Source: Linnemannia elongata | Lineage: Eukaryota; Mortierellomycota; Mortierellomycetes; Mortierellales; Mortierellaceae | Assembly: GCA_036320915.1 (NCBI GenBank) | Contig: JAXBDG010000009.1 | Coordinates: 1,674,001-1,738,000, forward strand | DNA length: 64,000 nt | Direction: 5' to 3' | Shown here: positions 38,066 to 49,034 of the stretch, in pieces | How positions within the stretch are numbered: position 1 is the first letter of the stretch | Layout of the letters: the number at the start of each line of letters is the position of its first letter | Position numbers and translations under genes: made by a program | The notes under the pieces: model-generated | Databases searched by the model: none | The model's input: only the letters and a program-made list of their open reading frames with translations | What the model was told of the DNA's origin: nothing

Positions 38066-38211
38066 CCACTGGAACCAGAACCCACTTTGAATGATCCTTA
38101 TCTTGCTCAAACTCGCACGCCTGGCGCGTCTGCAACATCACGTTGATGAACTCCTCAAGTCGTCCATTTATATTTCCTTTCTTCTCTCTCTCTCAGAACT
38201 GTACACTTTGT

Positions 38212-38217
38212 AATAAA
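38212..38217 (+). terminator. Poly(A) signal AATAAA of the Csm1 gene
   Basis: AATAAA 147 bases after the Csm1 stop in a convergent gap (38066-38423) that holds nothing else recognisable. Confidence 0.5.
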
Positions 38218-38423
38218 GCCCATATGTTATTTTATTCAATTCAAGCACAGCTGAGACTCAACAAAGAACGAGAAAAAAATGTCATGCTAGCAAAATCGTT
38301 GAAGAATAAATACAGAAGAGTGTGAGGAGTCGGGCGCTGAAGCACAACAGAAATTAACGACTATAAATACAAGGGGACGATGAAAAAAAGATACGAAAAA
38401 AGAGTAGGATGAATACGCAGACA

Positions 38424-39110
38424 TTAGTTTGTATTGGGCCAGTTCTGCGGGAACCCATACTGTCCCTGTTGTTGCTGTTGTTGCTGATGACCAGTCACTT
38501 GTTTCAACATCTCGATCAGCGCCAAGGGGTCCATGTTGGAAGTAGCACTAGCTGTAGTCGCTACGGGCGCAGCGGAGGTGGCAGCTGCAACGGTGGTCGC
38601 CTGTTGGTACTGTTGCTGGTAATCGTACCCCTGTGTTGCCAAACTGGGGTTGTACGCAGCATGACTTGCCTGCTGAGACTGCTGGTACCCTTGGTATTGG
38701 TAAGCCTGCGGCTGCGTCTGTTGTGTCTGCGCGACACCGACGCCAACGCCATAGCCAGAAGCTCCGGTGTCATACGTACCATACGAACCAACACCTGCTC
38801 CATAAGCAGCGGCTCCAGTACCATACCCTGCCGCCCCAGAACCATATCCCGCTCCACCGGTACCATAGCCAGATGCTCCAGTACCATAACCAGTTCCTAA
38901 TACTCCAGTTCCATACCCACCGGTACTTCCTGATCCATACGTCGCGGCGCCAGTTGTACCGTATGTGCCATAGGACCCAATTTGAGATTGATCTGCGACT
39001 GGCTGGGTTACCGCTGTTGTAGCTGCTGCTGCGGTGGAACCTGAAGTGGATGCCATCTGTGTCAGGAACGCTAGTGAGCTCATAAGAATCGCTGAATGAT
39101 CCGTCGTTGT
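38424..39110 (-). repeat. Protein-level [G/S/A]YG[T/S] low-complexity tail
   Basis: The last exon of the PNUTS-like gene encodes over 20 Tyr in a GYGTG/SYGTY/AYGAG context (about 38720-38990) and then a Gln/Tyr-rich stretch. The composition resembles FET-family (FUS/EWS) prion-like domains. Confidence 0.75.
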
Positions 39111-42100
39111 CTAAAGATTAAAACGATGAATAGTTGCGGGTTAGTTTCGACGGCCCCTGTATTAGCCTTGTCATACCAAACGAACAAAAAAAAGGTGTAC
39201 CTCAAATGTAGGAAGGGCGCTTGGTGCCGCATTATCCACAATAGCCGCAGCAGCAGTAGCAGTAGCAGTAGTATCCATGGGATCTAGGTCTGGTTCCGCA
39301 GGCGATATAGGGATATAAGCCTCCCTGATATAATTAACCGAAAGCGTCTCGGCTTCGCGCTTCTCCTGAATAGTTTTCTCAGTACTTGCAGATCCTCGCT
39401 CAGCACCACTAAGAAGTAACATAGGTGGCGGTCGCCACAAATCCCCGCTGATCAATGCCTCCTTTTCCTCTGCATCGTTGTAGGGTACAAAGTATCTGAT
39501 CATCTCTAATTCATCGGCCGCCTTGAATCGAACCACTTTCTTAGGCTTTGATGGTTTAACCGGCTCTGCTAGAACTTCCGTCACTGGTACTTCCGTATCT
39601 GCTGGAATAGGACTCGATCCAGTCAGAGATGCAACTGCAGCAGCTATTGCTTGGAGTGCTGCTGGTGTTGGTGCGACAACAGGTGCAGTAACAGGCGCAA
39701 CGGTCCCTTCAGGCACAGACACAGGCGCAGTTTCAGGCGAGGATTCAGCAACCACAGGAGATAACCGCACACTTGTCGCAGACGCAGCGATAGTTGGAGT
39801 GGTAGGTGTGACAGGCGTGGTAGGAGTAGTAGGAGTAGTAGGCGTAGCAGGCGGAGAGGGTGCCGATTTGAGTGGCGACGCCATAGAGTCAGCAGCCTGA
39901 GGTTTTGTAGGGAGCTTTGACGGCTCACCAGTAGAGACCGAAAGTGATGTGGCCATTGTCTTATTTGTCGACGGTGGCGGTGGCGGTGGTTTGTTAGGGG
40001 CCATCAACTCCTTGAAGAACCCTGCATTGGCCACAATATGCGTCTTCTTGGTCTCTGTCGCAGGTGCCGGCGCAGGTTTACCCTTGTTGAACTTGGGCAG
40101 CTTCATTTCAGACGGCTAGAAGGTACCCGGAGTCACATATAATATAGCGATCAGTTATGGCTACCATACAAAAACACAACGAGTTAAGGAAATCAGAACG
40201 CGCCTAAACAAGTGACTATATGGGCAATAGAGTATACCTGAGAAAATGCGCTATCGTCGCGGTCTCGCTTGATTCTTGCGCGGTCTCCTTCAGGTCCATT
40301 TCCGTGGAAGCCTCGTTTGTTACTTGATACTTCAGATTTTGATCCAGAACTTGATGTTGACTTTAAGCCAGCCCCGTCTCCTGGTGATCCACCCATTTCT
40401 TCCATCACCTGCCTCCTCCAATGCTTCTCCAGCTGCAGCGCCTTTGCTACCACATCTAATATAGGTCAGAGGAAAAAATAAAAAGATACGTTAGAAACCT
40501 TCATTCAAAAAGTCCGGCCAAATGCTTTCTCAATGCAATTAAAATTAGAGTGTGGCCCTACCATCGTCCATATTCTTGTCCTTAGATACACTTTTGATAA
40601 CCTTTCCGAGCTCAAACTCCTTGAGAAGATCATAGTTGAACGGTAACTTGGCCCAAACTGCAATCGTTCTCAGCATGATCTCCTTGTTCTCTTGATCGTT
40701 CGGCGTTGCCTTTGCTGCCACGAACCAACCGCGCATAATCTGTGGACCCCGAGACGATACAAACCTATATCATATACAACAAAAAAATGCCGAGTCAGTC
40801 CTGAAGCCCTATTGTATCCTGCATGCATTGAAGACGATTAAACCCTGTGCCGTTCTTCCACAAAGGCAGGCTCTTACGCTGCGACAACTGGTCCAGCACT
40901 GGTGTGCATCAATGCGTTGATGATGTATTTCCGTGACATCTTATCCTCAGCCGATCCCATAAGGGTGATGACAGGTTCCACATCGCTTGGTGCCATGATT
41001 GCATTTCCACGCAGTATCCTGGCCATTTTCTTCATGATTTCCGTAGACGTCAGCTAAAAAGGTATGCAAGATCAATCAAGTATGGTTAAGCGTGTGAAAA
41101 TGAACAAAAGGCGAGGTAAAAGAAAATATAGAAGAAAGAAATTGTGTTACCTTCTCAGGTAAGGCAAGAGGTCCATTGGAAGACAATTGCTTGGCAGCAG
41201 GTGCGGTTGTAGACTCTTGATCCGTTGCCACTGACTCAGGCAATGTTGTTGGCGGTACAGGCGTTGAAATCGGTGCAAGTGTTGAAATAGGTGCAGGCGT
41301 TGAAATAGATGCAGGGACAATCGTTGAAGGAGAGAGAGAAGTAGTTGTAGGGTTTGATCGCGACGTAGCAGAAAGGACTGGAATGACGACCGCTGTCAAT
41401 TGCATCACAGGTTCTCGTGTCAGCGGTGGCAGTGATACCCTAGAAAAAAGCAATAAAACGCATGGTGAGTGTCAATATCAGATCAAGGATGTGCTTGATC
41501 AAAAACACGCGGTATCAATTAACCAAGCCTAACAAACTCACAATGAAACTCCATCCAGGGAAGAATCTTGATGGGGTTCTATCAGAGATGCAACAAAGCG
41601 AACGGGCAAAGGCAATCAGTGCGTGAATATATTGTTGCTACTAATCGATCGCCACCACGAACAAGAGAATAAAAATCTAAGCATGTACCATCCATATCAT
41701 CATCTTCCGTTATTTGGTCCGCATGGCTGGCCTCCTCCAACTTCGCTTTTGTACGACGACGGCTGAACCAATTCCGAACCTATCACGCATACATCACCAA
41801 AAAGAAAAACGACATTAAATCGCGTCACTCGACTATAAATCGTACATCCTAAGTATTGGACATCCATCTCACGTTTGAAAACAGAGAACCAAAAACACAG
41901 GCGGCTCATATATATACCTTGTCTTCACTGCAGCCAATAATTTGTGAAAAAGAGGCTTTATCTGCTGAAGAGACATACGGATTCTTCAAAAATGACGTCT
42001 CCAGCATAGCAACATGTTCCTCTGTAAAGACCCATCTATCCATCTGTCCCCTCACTAGATCGGTCAAGACATGACAGAAAGGAAACCAAGTCGACACCAA

Positions 42101-43148
42101 AGAAAACGTTCCAGCAGCACAGGGCGAAGCAAGCACCAGACCCAAACACGTAAGGATGTATCATAGACAAAACAGAGAAAAAGAAGCACACGTTAGTAAC
42201 ATTAATCTAATCATAGCTGAATTAAGGGCGTGTTATGTGGTCGCCACCATCCACCACAAAACCCCTTCACGACTGCCTAACCAATACCCATTAAAAAGTG
42301 CACTAAGCAAAAGAATAAAAAGGCTGGGTAAGGGTTTGCGCAAGAGAAAAGGCCATGAACGCGTGATAATGACCTCTGACAGGTAAAAAGAAAGAAAAGA
42401 AAAGAAAAGAAAAAAAATAATAAAAATAGCAGAAAGCAAAGTTGGTGGCAAAGCAATCAAGCAATCCACCTCCACTTTACTTTCCGACCCACACACGCAC
42501 TAGCTCACCATCATACCCTCTTGTCCCCCCCAACACAGCCAAAAGCCGATCTATCGTATCACTATCCTACTTGTTTCTATGGCTACTTCTTGTTTCTTTT
42601 TTTATCTCTCGTATTTTCTTTTGTAAGTTTGAACAATTGACAACTACAACTACTGTAATAACATGGTCACCTCGATTGTTGACAGCTACGCTTGCTGCTG
42701 CTGCCGCCGCCGCCGCTGTTGTTGCCGGAGGCGCTGCTGCTACTAGACTCTCTGGCACAGTAGATGGCAAGATAGGACCAGGGGACTGGATTGATGAGAG
42801 AGAGTTGCTGGTTGCTGTTGTAATGTTGGTGGTGGTGGTGGTCGGAGTAGGCGAAGTCGTGATGGTAGCTGACCGGAGCGTCCTCTTGACAGGCATTGTG
42901 ACCGCTGTCATAAATTGGCGCTTTTTGCTTGGCACAACATCACTGATTGCTGCTGGTGCTGTTGATACCCCTGGTCCAGAAGCAGCAGTGGTGGGCTCGG
43001 CAGCAATAGGGGCTTGCGGTGCAACAATATCGACGACTGTGGGGGCAACGACCATGGCCTCTGTCATTGGTATGGCTGTGGTTTTAGATGAGGGTGATGA
43101 CGAGGCGGAATTGGACGATGATGGTGGTGAAGGAGGTTGAATGGACAT
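38424..43148 (-). CDS. Homeodomain + TFIIS N-terminal domain + PP1-docking protein (PNUTS/LUMINIDEPENDENS-like)
   Basis: Ten exons (complement): 42671-43148, 41918-42054, 41689-41779, 41542-41578, 41151-41439, 40878-41053, 40562-40764, 40238-40455, 39201-40115, 38424-39110; 1076 residues, every junction in phase. Order: low-complexity Ser/Thr/Ala N terminus; homeodomain (~163-218) with RWVFTEEHVAMLETSF and helix 3 VRNWFSRRRTKAK; a Thr/Pro linker; a TFIIS N-terminal/LW-type helical bundle (~345-480) with IMRGWFVAAKATPN and LPFNYDLLKEFELGKVIKSV; Pro-rich linker with GFFKELM; TPTTPTTP repeats; an RVxF-type PP1 docking site KKVVRFK (~735-741) followed by IRYFVP; and a Tyr-Gly-rich tail. PNUTS (animal) and LD (plant) combine these parts, and PNUTS tethers PP1 for transcription termination. 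I infer a nuclear PP1-targeting role. The homeodomain lacks Asn51. An alternative is a transcription factor unrelated to PP1. Confidence 0.8.
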
Positions 43149-43482
43149 AGGGAAAGGGGGTTTAGGCGAGTCCTGTGAGAGACAGAGGGAGAGAAGGGGC
43201 GGAATCAATCAGACCCAGGATGGCAAGGAGGGAAGCTATTTTTCTTTGCTTTTACTATCCTGTAAAATAAGAAGAAAAAGGAATCTAAAACGTACTGGAG
43301 TAAAAAGTAGTAAGATTGGATGATAATGAGGCCAAAAGGGAAGGAACGGGTGAATGTGAATGAAGTGTGGAAAGGGAATGATGCTTTGGAGAGAAAGGTG
43401 TTAGTGGTGAAGAAGTCAAAAAAAAAACGAAGGGTCAAAAAATGGGAGAGCTGAGTCGAAATAATTTTATGAAGATTGAGGC
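43149..43482. other. Upstream of PNUTS-like gene / Snapin-like 3' UTR
   Basis: 334 bases between two minus-strand genes; A-rich stretches only, with no clear TATA or conserved site seen. Confidence 0.5.
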
Positions 43483-44661
43483 TTAGATCTGAGGAGATGA
43501 GGCGCGTGGCGTGCCTGGGCCAGCTTTGACACTCTTGCCACCCTGACCCTTCTTGGAACCAGTCGTTCCCGTACTTGCAACACTGCTCGCGCTTGACTTG
43601 GATCCTGCTTTCTTCTTTCGCCGCAACCGCACCACCTCCACCTCCATCGATGACCCTACTGCCTTGATGGAATCATCTGTCGTCGACGATATCTGAGGAA
43701 ATCGATCCACCAAGGGCTGCTGAGGACTGTTGCTATTACTATCTGTTTGCTCAATTGCTTGCTCTGGACCAAGGTCTCCTGTAGATGTTACTGTCGATGT
43801 CCCTCGTCCAGAAAGCATGGGTGAAAGCCTCTGTGATGAGGACGGCGGTGGAGATCCTGTGCCGCTGGGTGATCGTGTGGTAGACACAATGGGAAAAGCT
43901 GGCTTGGCGGGCAGAGGGAACGGAAGGCGGATCGAAGGCATTGAAATTGTAGAACGACTCTGCGACGATAGCGGGGAAATTGCCTGATTAAACGAGGTTC
44001 CTCCCTCTGTTCCTGCTGTTCCTGCCCCAGAAATACTTTGCATCTGAGGTTCAGTTGACGCGGATGCAGTTGATTCTGATGTCCTTGATCGCACCGCCGC
44101 AATGGTCTGATCGTACGCCTGCTCGCGTGCCCTGGCCGCCTGCGCCTTGTTGTTCTGCTTTGCTCGTCCAATGGCTACCTGCTCTGCTCTGCGCTTCAGC
44201 TTCCTAGACAGGGTGGATACTGTCGCAATGGTATTCTTCATGGCTGTCAGCTTGGCAATATAATGTGGTAGCCTGGCAAACTATTAGTCAAGAAATAAGT
44301 ATGAAGTTATTAAGGTATCTTTCGTACACCAAAAAGTCTCCATGGCTGTAAACGTGCAAAGGAGGTAACCTTACAGTATCATGGACCTTGTCCAATTCGG
44401 CTTGAGTCATATTTAGTTCCGAGGAGAGTTGGGCAACATTGCCTTGAAGAATAACTTGACCCTGTCTTGAAATAGAAAAGAAGCGTCAAAACGTTATCTA
44501 GGAGCTGCACTTTTAACTCTAGCTGGCACAGTATGTCTCGCTAGCATTCGTGCACATTCATCATACCCGAGATCCCTGAGTTGTGATTCAATGGTGTGAA
44601 TGAGAGGCTCCAGTTTCTCCAGCAATGCTTGGCTCATGAGCTGTTCGGGTGACTCTTCCAT
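43483..44661 (-). CDS. Snapin-like BLOC-1 subunit with long disordered tail
   Basis: Exons (complement): 44567-44661, 44375-44465, 43483-44280; in frame, 327 residues. The first ~110 residues form a helical coiled-coil segment: MEESPEQLMSQALLEKLEPL, IESQLRDLGQGQVILQGNVA, LSSELNMTQAELDKVHDTFA, then LPHYIAKLTAMKNTIATVS and LSRKLKRRAEQV. The pattern of an N-terminal helix, a Q/L-rich helix and a proline-tyrosine-led last helix (compare DPYVKKLLNARRRV in animal Snapin) suggests Snapin of BLOC-1/BORC, which works in endosome-lysosome sorting and positioning. The remaining ~210 residues are Ser/Thr/Pro-rich with basic patches (RLRRKKKAG) and have no counterpart in the ~136-residue animal protein. 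Confidence in coding is high, in the family moderate. Confidence 0.65.
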
Positions 44662-45015
44662 GTTATGCGGTTGTCGTGTGATGATGTTTGGTCCAAAGGT
44701 GAAAAAAGAACGAAAGAAAGGAGGAATAGACCAAGAAAGATAATGAATATTGAATTTTTTATTCGTGTCTATGTGATTTTTTTGGGCGCGCCCCAACCCA
44801 ATAGCCCGCCCTCTCCTTGACGTACACTTCCTCTCCTTATTCAAATGCCCTCAAGCAATATATATACAAATAGGAAGAATGAAAGTGACATGTCATGGTC
44901 ATCAAAAGGTAGTCGAAACGTTGCGATGTGCAAAAAGGAAGGAATAAAAGTAAAAAAAAAGAAAGTACAAAAATGCAATGTTGGGCTTCACTCTACTAAA
45001 AAGATGCCTCATATC
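44662..45015. promoter_or_regulatory. Snapin-like promoter with CCAAT and GC-rich boxes
   Basis: 354 bases between TOM70 (3') and the Snapin-like start. It contains GGGCGCGCCCC and CCCAATAGCCCGCCC within about 44785-44812, ~125-150 bases upstream of the start. A CCAAT box beside GC boxes is a typical TATA-less promoter layout; inferred. Confidence 0.4.
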
Positions 45016-47597
45016 TTAACGCTTGAGCGCCTTGGACTGCTCGGGGTAGTCCCGTGCAAAGACGAGCTGAGAGTTGGCTGCCTCACGGAAACCAAGAGCG
45101 CTCGTCAACTCTGCCTCTGTCCTGGCCATCTCAATCGACTTTTCAAAGTATTCAATCGCCTTCTCAATCTTGCCCTGCTGGAGGAACAACTGTCCAAGGG
45201 TGGCAATAGCAACATCGCACTCGGGATCGGCTATTTTGGTTGACATGAAAAAAAGAATGCGCGAATGTTAGAACATGACGTACGGGTGATATTAACTGAA
45301 GAGATATTGGTAGTCATTAGCAGCATTCAAACATGTTAGTCAGCTTACCATCCAAAGACTGCAAGCACAACTTCTCAGCGCCGGCGGGATCCTGCTTCCA
45401 CTGGAAGACCAAGAGAGCCTTATTGATATATGGGAGGGGGTTCGAGGGTCTGAGCTTAATGGCCTTATCGAAGCTGTCATAGGCCTGGTCGAACTGCTGC
45501 TGATCCAAAAGAAGCTCTCCGTAGTAGTTGTTAACATCGCCCGACTCTGGGAAGTCCTTCAATGCCTTCTTGAAAACATTCATGGCGTCCGAAATGTTTC
45601 CAAGCTTGTATTGGGCAACACCATACTGGATGTGAGAGAAGACGAACTTGGGCTCAAGCTCGATCGACTTGATATAATCCTTGGCAGCCGCCTCGTACTC
45701 GCCAGTGATGAAGAAGACCTGACCACTATGAAAAGTAAAATAAAAAAAAAAAAAATTGAAAATGTGTTAGAGCTGTCCAAAAGAAAGTCCTGTGCACATA
45801 TATCGGAAAAGTCGGTCAAGTAAAAAAAGCAAGGCAAAAGAAACTAGAAGATACCGATGGTAGTAGATGTTAGGGTCCTCGGCATCGATTGAGATGGCAG
45901 TCTCAAACTCGTTGAAGGTCTTGATGGCATCACCCTGCTCCATGAAGATGCTGCCACGCTTGATGTACGTCTGGACATAGTTGGGGTTGATCTCAATAGC
46001 CTTGTCAAAGTCGACCAAAGCCTTCTTTCCGTCGCCCATCAAGAAGGTAAAGGTTCCGCGCATGTTAAGGGCCTGTGCCATATGGGTGGTGTTGAGCTCG
46101 ATGGCCTTGTTGTAGGCGTCCATTGCCTCCTGGTAGCGTCTCTGGGCAAGGTAGTACTCGGCAAGCTGGAACTGAGCATCACCGGTCTCCTCATCTTCGG
46201 GCTTACTCTCAGGGACATCGCCCTTCCTGAAAGAGTCCAAGTAGGCGGACATGAAGGTGGTCGAGGGAAGGCGCTCCTCGCGAGTCTTCAAGATCTCCTT
46301 GGCCTTGACATCGGCAACCTTCTTCAAGTTGCGCTCCATCGACTGGGCAAAGGATTCGTTCTTGAAGCCGTCCAAAATGCAGAGGGCAGTGAAGTCGTGC
46401 ATGGCCTCCTGGTGTTTACCGGTGTTCTCATAAGCGTGAGCACGTCTTCCGAGAGCCTATCGGATCCACAAGCGACAAAAAACAAGATTAGTAAAGGAAA
46501 CCAAAAAAATAATACGAAACAAGCAGTCAGTTCGCTTTCCAAGATGATCGATCTGGTAGGCACTCGGAAAGAGACAGCCCGTCCCGTAATGACGCCACAG
46601 CCGGTCTCCGCTCAGTAGCCCCGTTTTTATACCTTGACATAAGTGGGGTTCATCTTCAAGGCAAAGGTGGTGTCCTCAATGACGTTGTCGAACTTTCCGA
46701 TGATCGAGTAGCAGGCAGCACGGTTGCTGTAGTAGACGGGATCAGGGTTGAAGGCAATGGCCTGGGAGTAGAGACGGATCGCCTCCTCCCACTTCTTGGC
46801 AGAGTACATGCTGTTGCCACGAGTCTTCAACGTGTTGGCGTGCTCCAAGCGTTTCTATTAAAAAGGAGCGAGTATGAATATTGAACAGTGAGTATCCTGA
46901 TCCGACTGCTTCCTTGTGTTGTAAAAGGCTCCCGATTATCGTTTCTAGGAACAAGCCGGTATTAACAGAAAACTGTTGCTTTTTGTATAGACACCAAAAG
47001 GTACCTTCTCGGTCAGTCCAGCAATAGTCTCCTTGCTCATGGTCTCCACATCGTCGTCGGCATCCTTGTTCTCGGCGGTCTTCCCCGAGGCCGAGCTTTC
47101 AGCTGCTACAGATTGAAATGGCAGAGAGCAAACAAGGGGCGGATTAGATCGCCCGGTCAGATCATACAGTTTTCTTTCCATGGGCTACTTTTCACCCCTG
47201 GTAGTGTACAGAACGGGACTGGCGAAAAAAAATAAAAAAAAATGAACGCGGGCGACTCAGGGGAAAGGGGGGGGGGGTTGAGTAGAAAGAGAACGAGAAA
47301 AGCGAGGGAAGGAAGCGTACTCTTTTCGTCGGAAGTGGTGGATTCCTTGGCGGTGGAGGCCTTTTTCTTCTTGTTGTTCTTCTTCTTCTTTGACTTTGAG
47401 GACTTTGCCTCGGGAGTGGTGGAGGAAGCAGAGTCTCTGGTAAGGAAATAGAGACCGGCACCGGCAAGGAGCGAGACCGAGGCGACGGCAGCGTAGAGCT
47501 TCCAGTCCTTGTCCTGGAAGAGCTTCTGGATAGCGTTTGGTCCGTTGGAGACGGGGGCCGGTGCGGGAACGGTGGCGGGAAGGGAAGTTGCAGACAT
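45016..47597 (-). CDS. TOM70: Mitochondrial import receptor Tom70
   Basis: Outer-membrane TPR receptor that takes Hsp70/Hsp90-bound hydrophobic preproteins (such as carriers) and hands them to Tom40. Six exons (complement): 47321-47597, 47005-47105, 46633-46854, 46456 down to 45855, 45349-45725, 45016-45230; in frame, 597 residues (yeast 617). The N terminus is short, followed by one membrane span (LYAAVASVSLLAGAGLYFLT, ~34-53), then a Lys/Ser-rich linker and about 10-11 TPR motifs: NTLKTRGNSMYSAKKWEEAI, NPDPVYYSNRAACYSIIGKF (the clamp-type TPR1-2), AQFQLAEYYLAQRRYQEAMD and others. This is a classic Tom70 fingerprint. It starts 342 bases from the divergent complex I gene NDUFA5. Confidence 0.95.
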
Positions 47598-47939
47598 GAC
47601 GAGTGCGAAGAGGGGTGGAGGAAGGAGGAAGGAGGAGGAAGGGAAGGGAGAGAAGGGTGAAGGAAGGAGAAGGAGAAAAAAGAAGAAGCAACAACGAAGA
47701 TGCGCCTGAAGACGGTGTTTTGCACACGGGTGGTGTGCGCTTGTCTTAGGAATCGAGCGAGATGGAAACCGCCCTCCCGATTAGGCAAAGAATCAACAAA
47801 ACAACCATTACGAAAATCTACTTCTACGTCACCCAGACATTTCGGTATGAGGAGACTACCCCTCCTCATACAGAGGAACTGCAAAGAGATCTCATCCATC
47901 ACTCCTCTCCCTCCCCTCTCCCCTCCTCCCCATTACACA
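47598..47939. promoter_or_regulatory. Shared divergent promoter, TOM70 / NDUFA5
   Basis: 342 bases between two start codons of nuclear genes for mitochondrial proteins. The TOM70 side is purine-rich and the NDUFA5 side pyrimidine-rich (CTCCCTCCCCTCTCCCCTCC just before its ATG). A bidirectional promoter is inferred from spacing. Confidence 0.5.
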
Positions 47940-48800
47940 ATGTTCGCCTCTAGACGCCTTTTGAACGCCGTGACCAAGAAGGTACACACAACCAACAACA
48001 AACATCCCCTCACCGCCACTCGCGACAAAGCTCCTCCCTGACACAACCGGACCCTTTCTCTACTACCCCTTCTCCATTTCCTTTCCTGAGCACCGATCTG
48101 CTTCTCGGAGCAATCCTCCGAAATATATTTCACACAAATGCCGAACTCCCCTTTCCGTGCCCTTCGCGACAAAACCCATGTCCATTCAACATAATGCGAA
48201 TCACCCTCACCACTATCACCAACACCAGCGCTACCCTATCCTCAGAAGGCATACACACCTCAGCAAACCATATTTGCCCCTTTCTTCTCCCACACTTACC
48301 AACCCCTCCCATCTCAACCCTTACAATTTTCTCTCCATAGTCCACCGGCATCTACGGTTTGCCCGTCCACCCCAACCCCCGCCCTCAGCTCATCAGCCTC
48401 TACAACGATACCCTCAAGACCCTTGAACAGATCCCCGCCCATGCTGTCTACCGCCAGGCCACCGCTGCCTTGACCAACCACCGCCTGAGCGTCGTCAAGG
48501 GAACTGAGGATATCGCCAAGATTGAGCAGACTTTGGAAGCTGGCCAGATCGAGGAGGTTGTTGTCCAGGCCGTCGAGGAGCTTAAGCTCGCCGGAAAGAT
48601 GCTCGAGTGGAAGCCGTAAGTTTCTTCTGCCAATTAGAGCATACAAGGCTGTTCAATTGCTATCGCGTGCTACCAGGATCCGCATGCGAGTGTTTCAACT
48701 GACAAACGACCCCTCTCTGTCTACTGCCATTAGTTGGGAGCCATTGGAGACCCCTGCACCAAAAGATCAGTGGACCTACAAGTACAACGACCACAACTAA
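47940..48800 (+). CDS. NDUFA5: NADH:ubiquinone oxidoreductase subunit A5 (B13)
   Basis: Accessory subunit of respiratory complex I, on the matrix arm of the inner mitochondrial membrane. Three exons: 47940-47981, 48341-48615, 48734-48800; 127 residues with phases closing. Exon 1 encodes MFASRRLLNAVTKK, a basic amphipathic leader, which may act as a targeting sequence. The core STGIYGLPVHPNPR, LISLYNDTLKTLEQIPAHAV, YRQATAALTNHRL and the end WEPLETPAPKDQWTY are characteristic of the NDUFA5/ETC_C1 family. The presence of complex I genes separates this fungus from yeasts such as Saccharomyces that lost complex I. Confidence 0.95.
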
Positions 48801-49034
48801 TTTACAGATGCTATTCAGGAACGAGGCTGACAAACGCGAAGAACCCCATTTTAGAACCGAGGACTGAATAACGAGGACAGGACCGACACACATACCGACT
48901 CTTTTCCTTTTGTTTCTTTTCTCGATCAATACACACATTTTCATTTACAACAACTTCGTTACCAAGAAAAGGGAATTACGTTTATCTCGATTGTTTATTG
49001 TACATGGAAAGGGGGGGAAGAGAAAACATGCGGT

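Noticed and set aside
42442..43140. 232-codon + frame
   Set aside because: Antisense to exon 1 of the PNUTS-like gene; Ala/Val-rich shadow.
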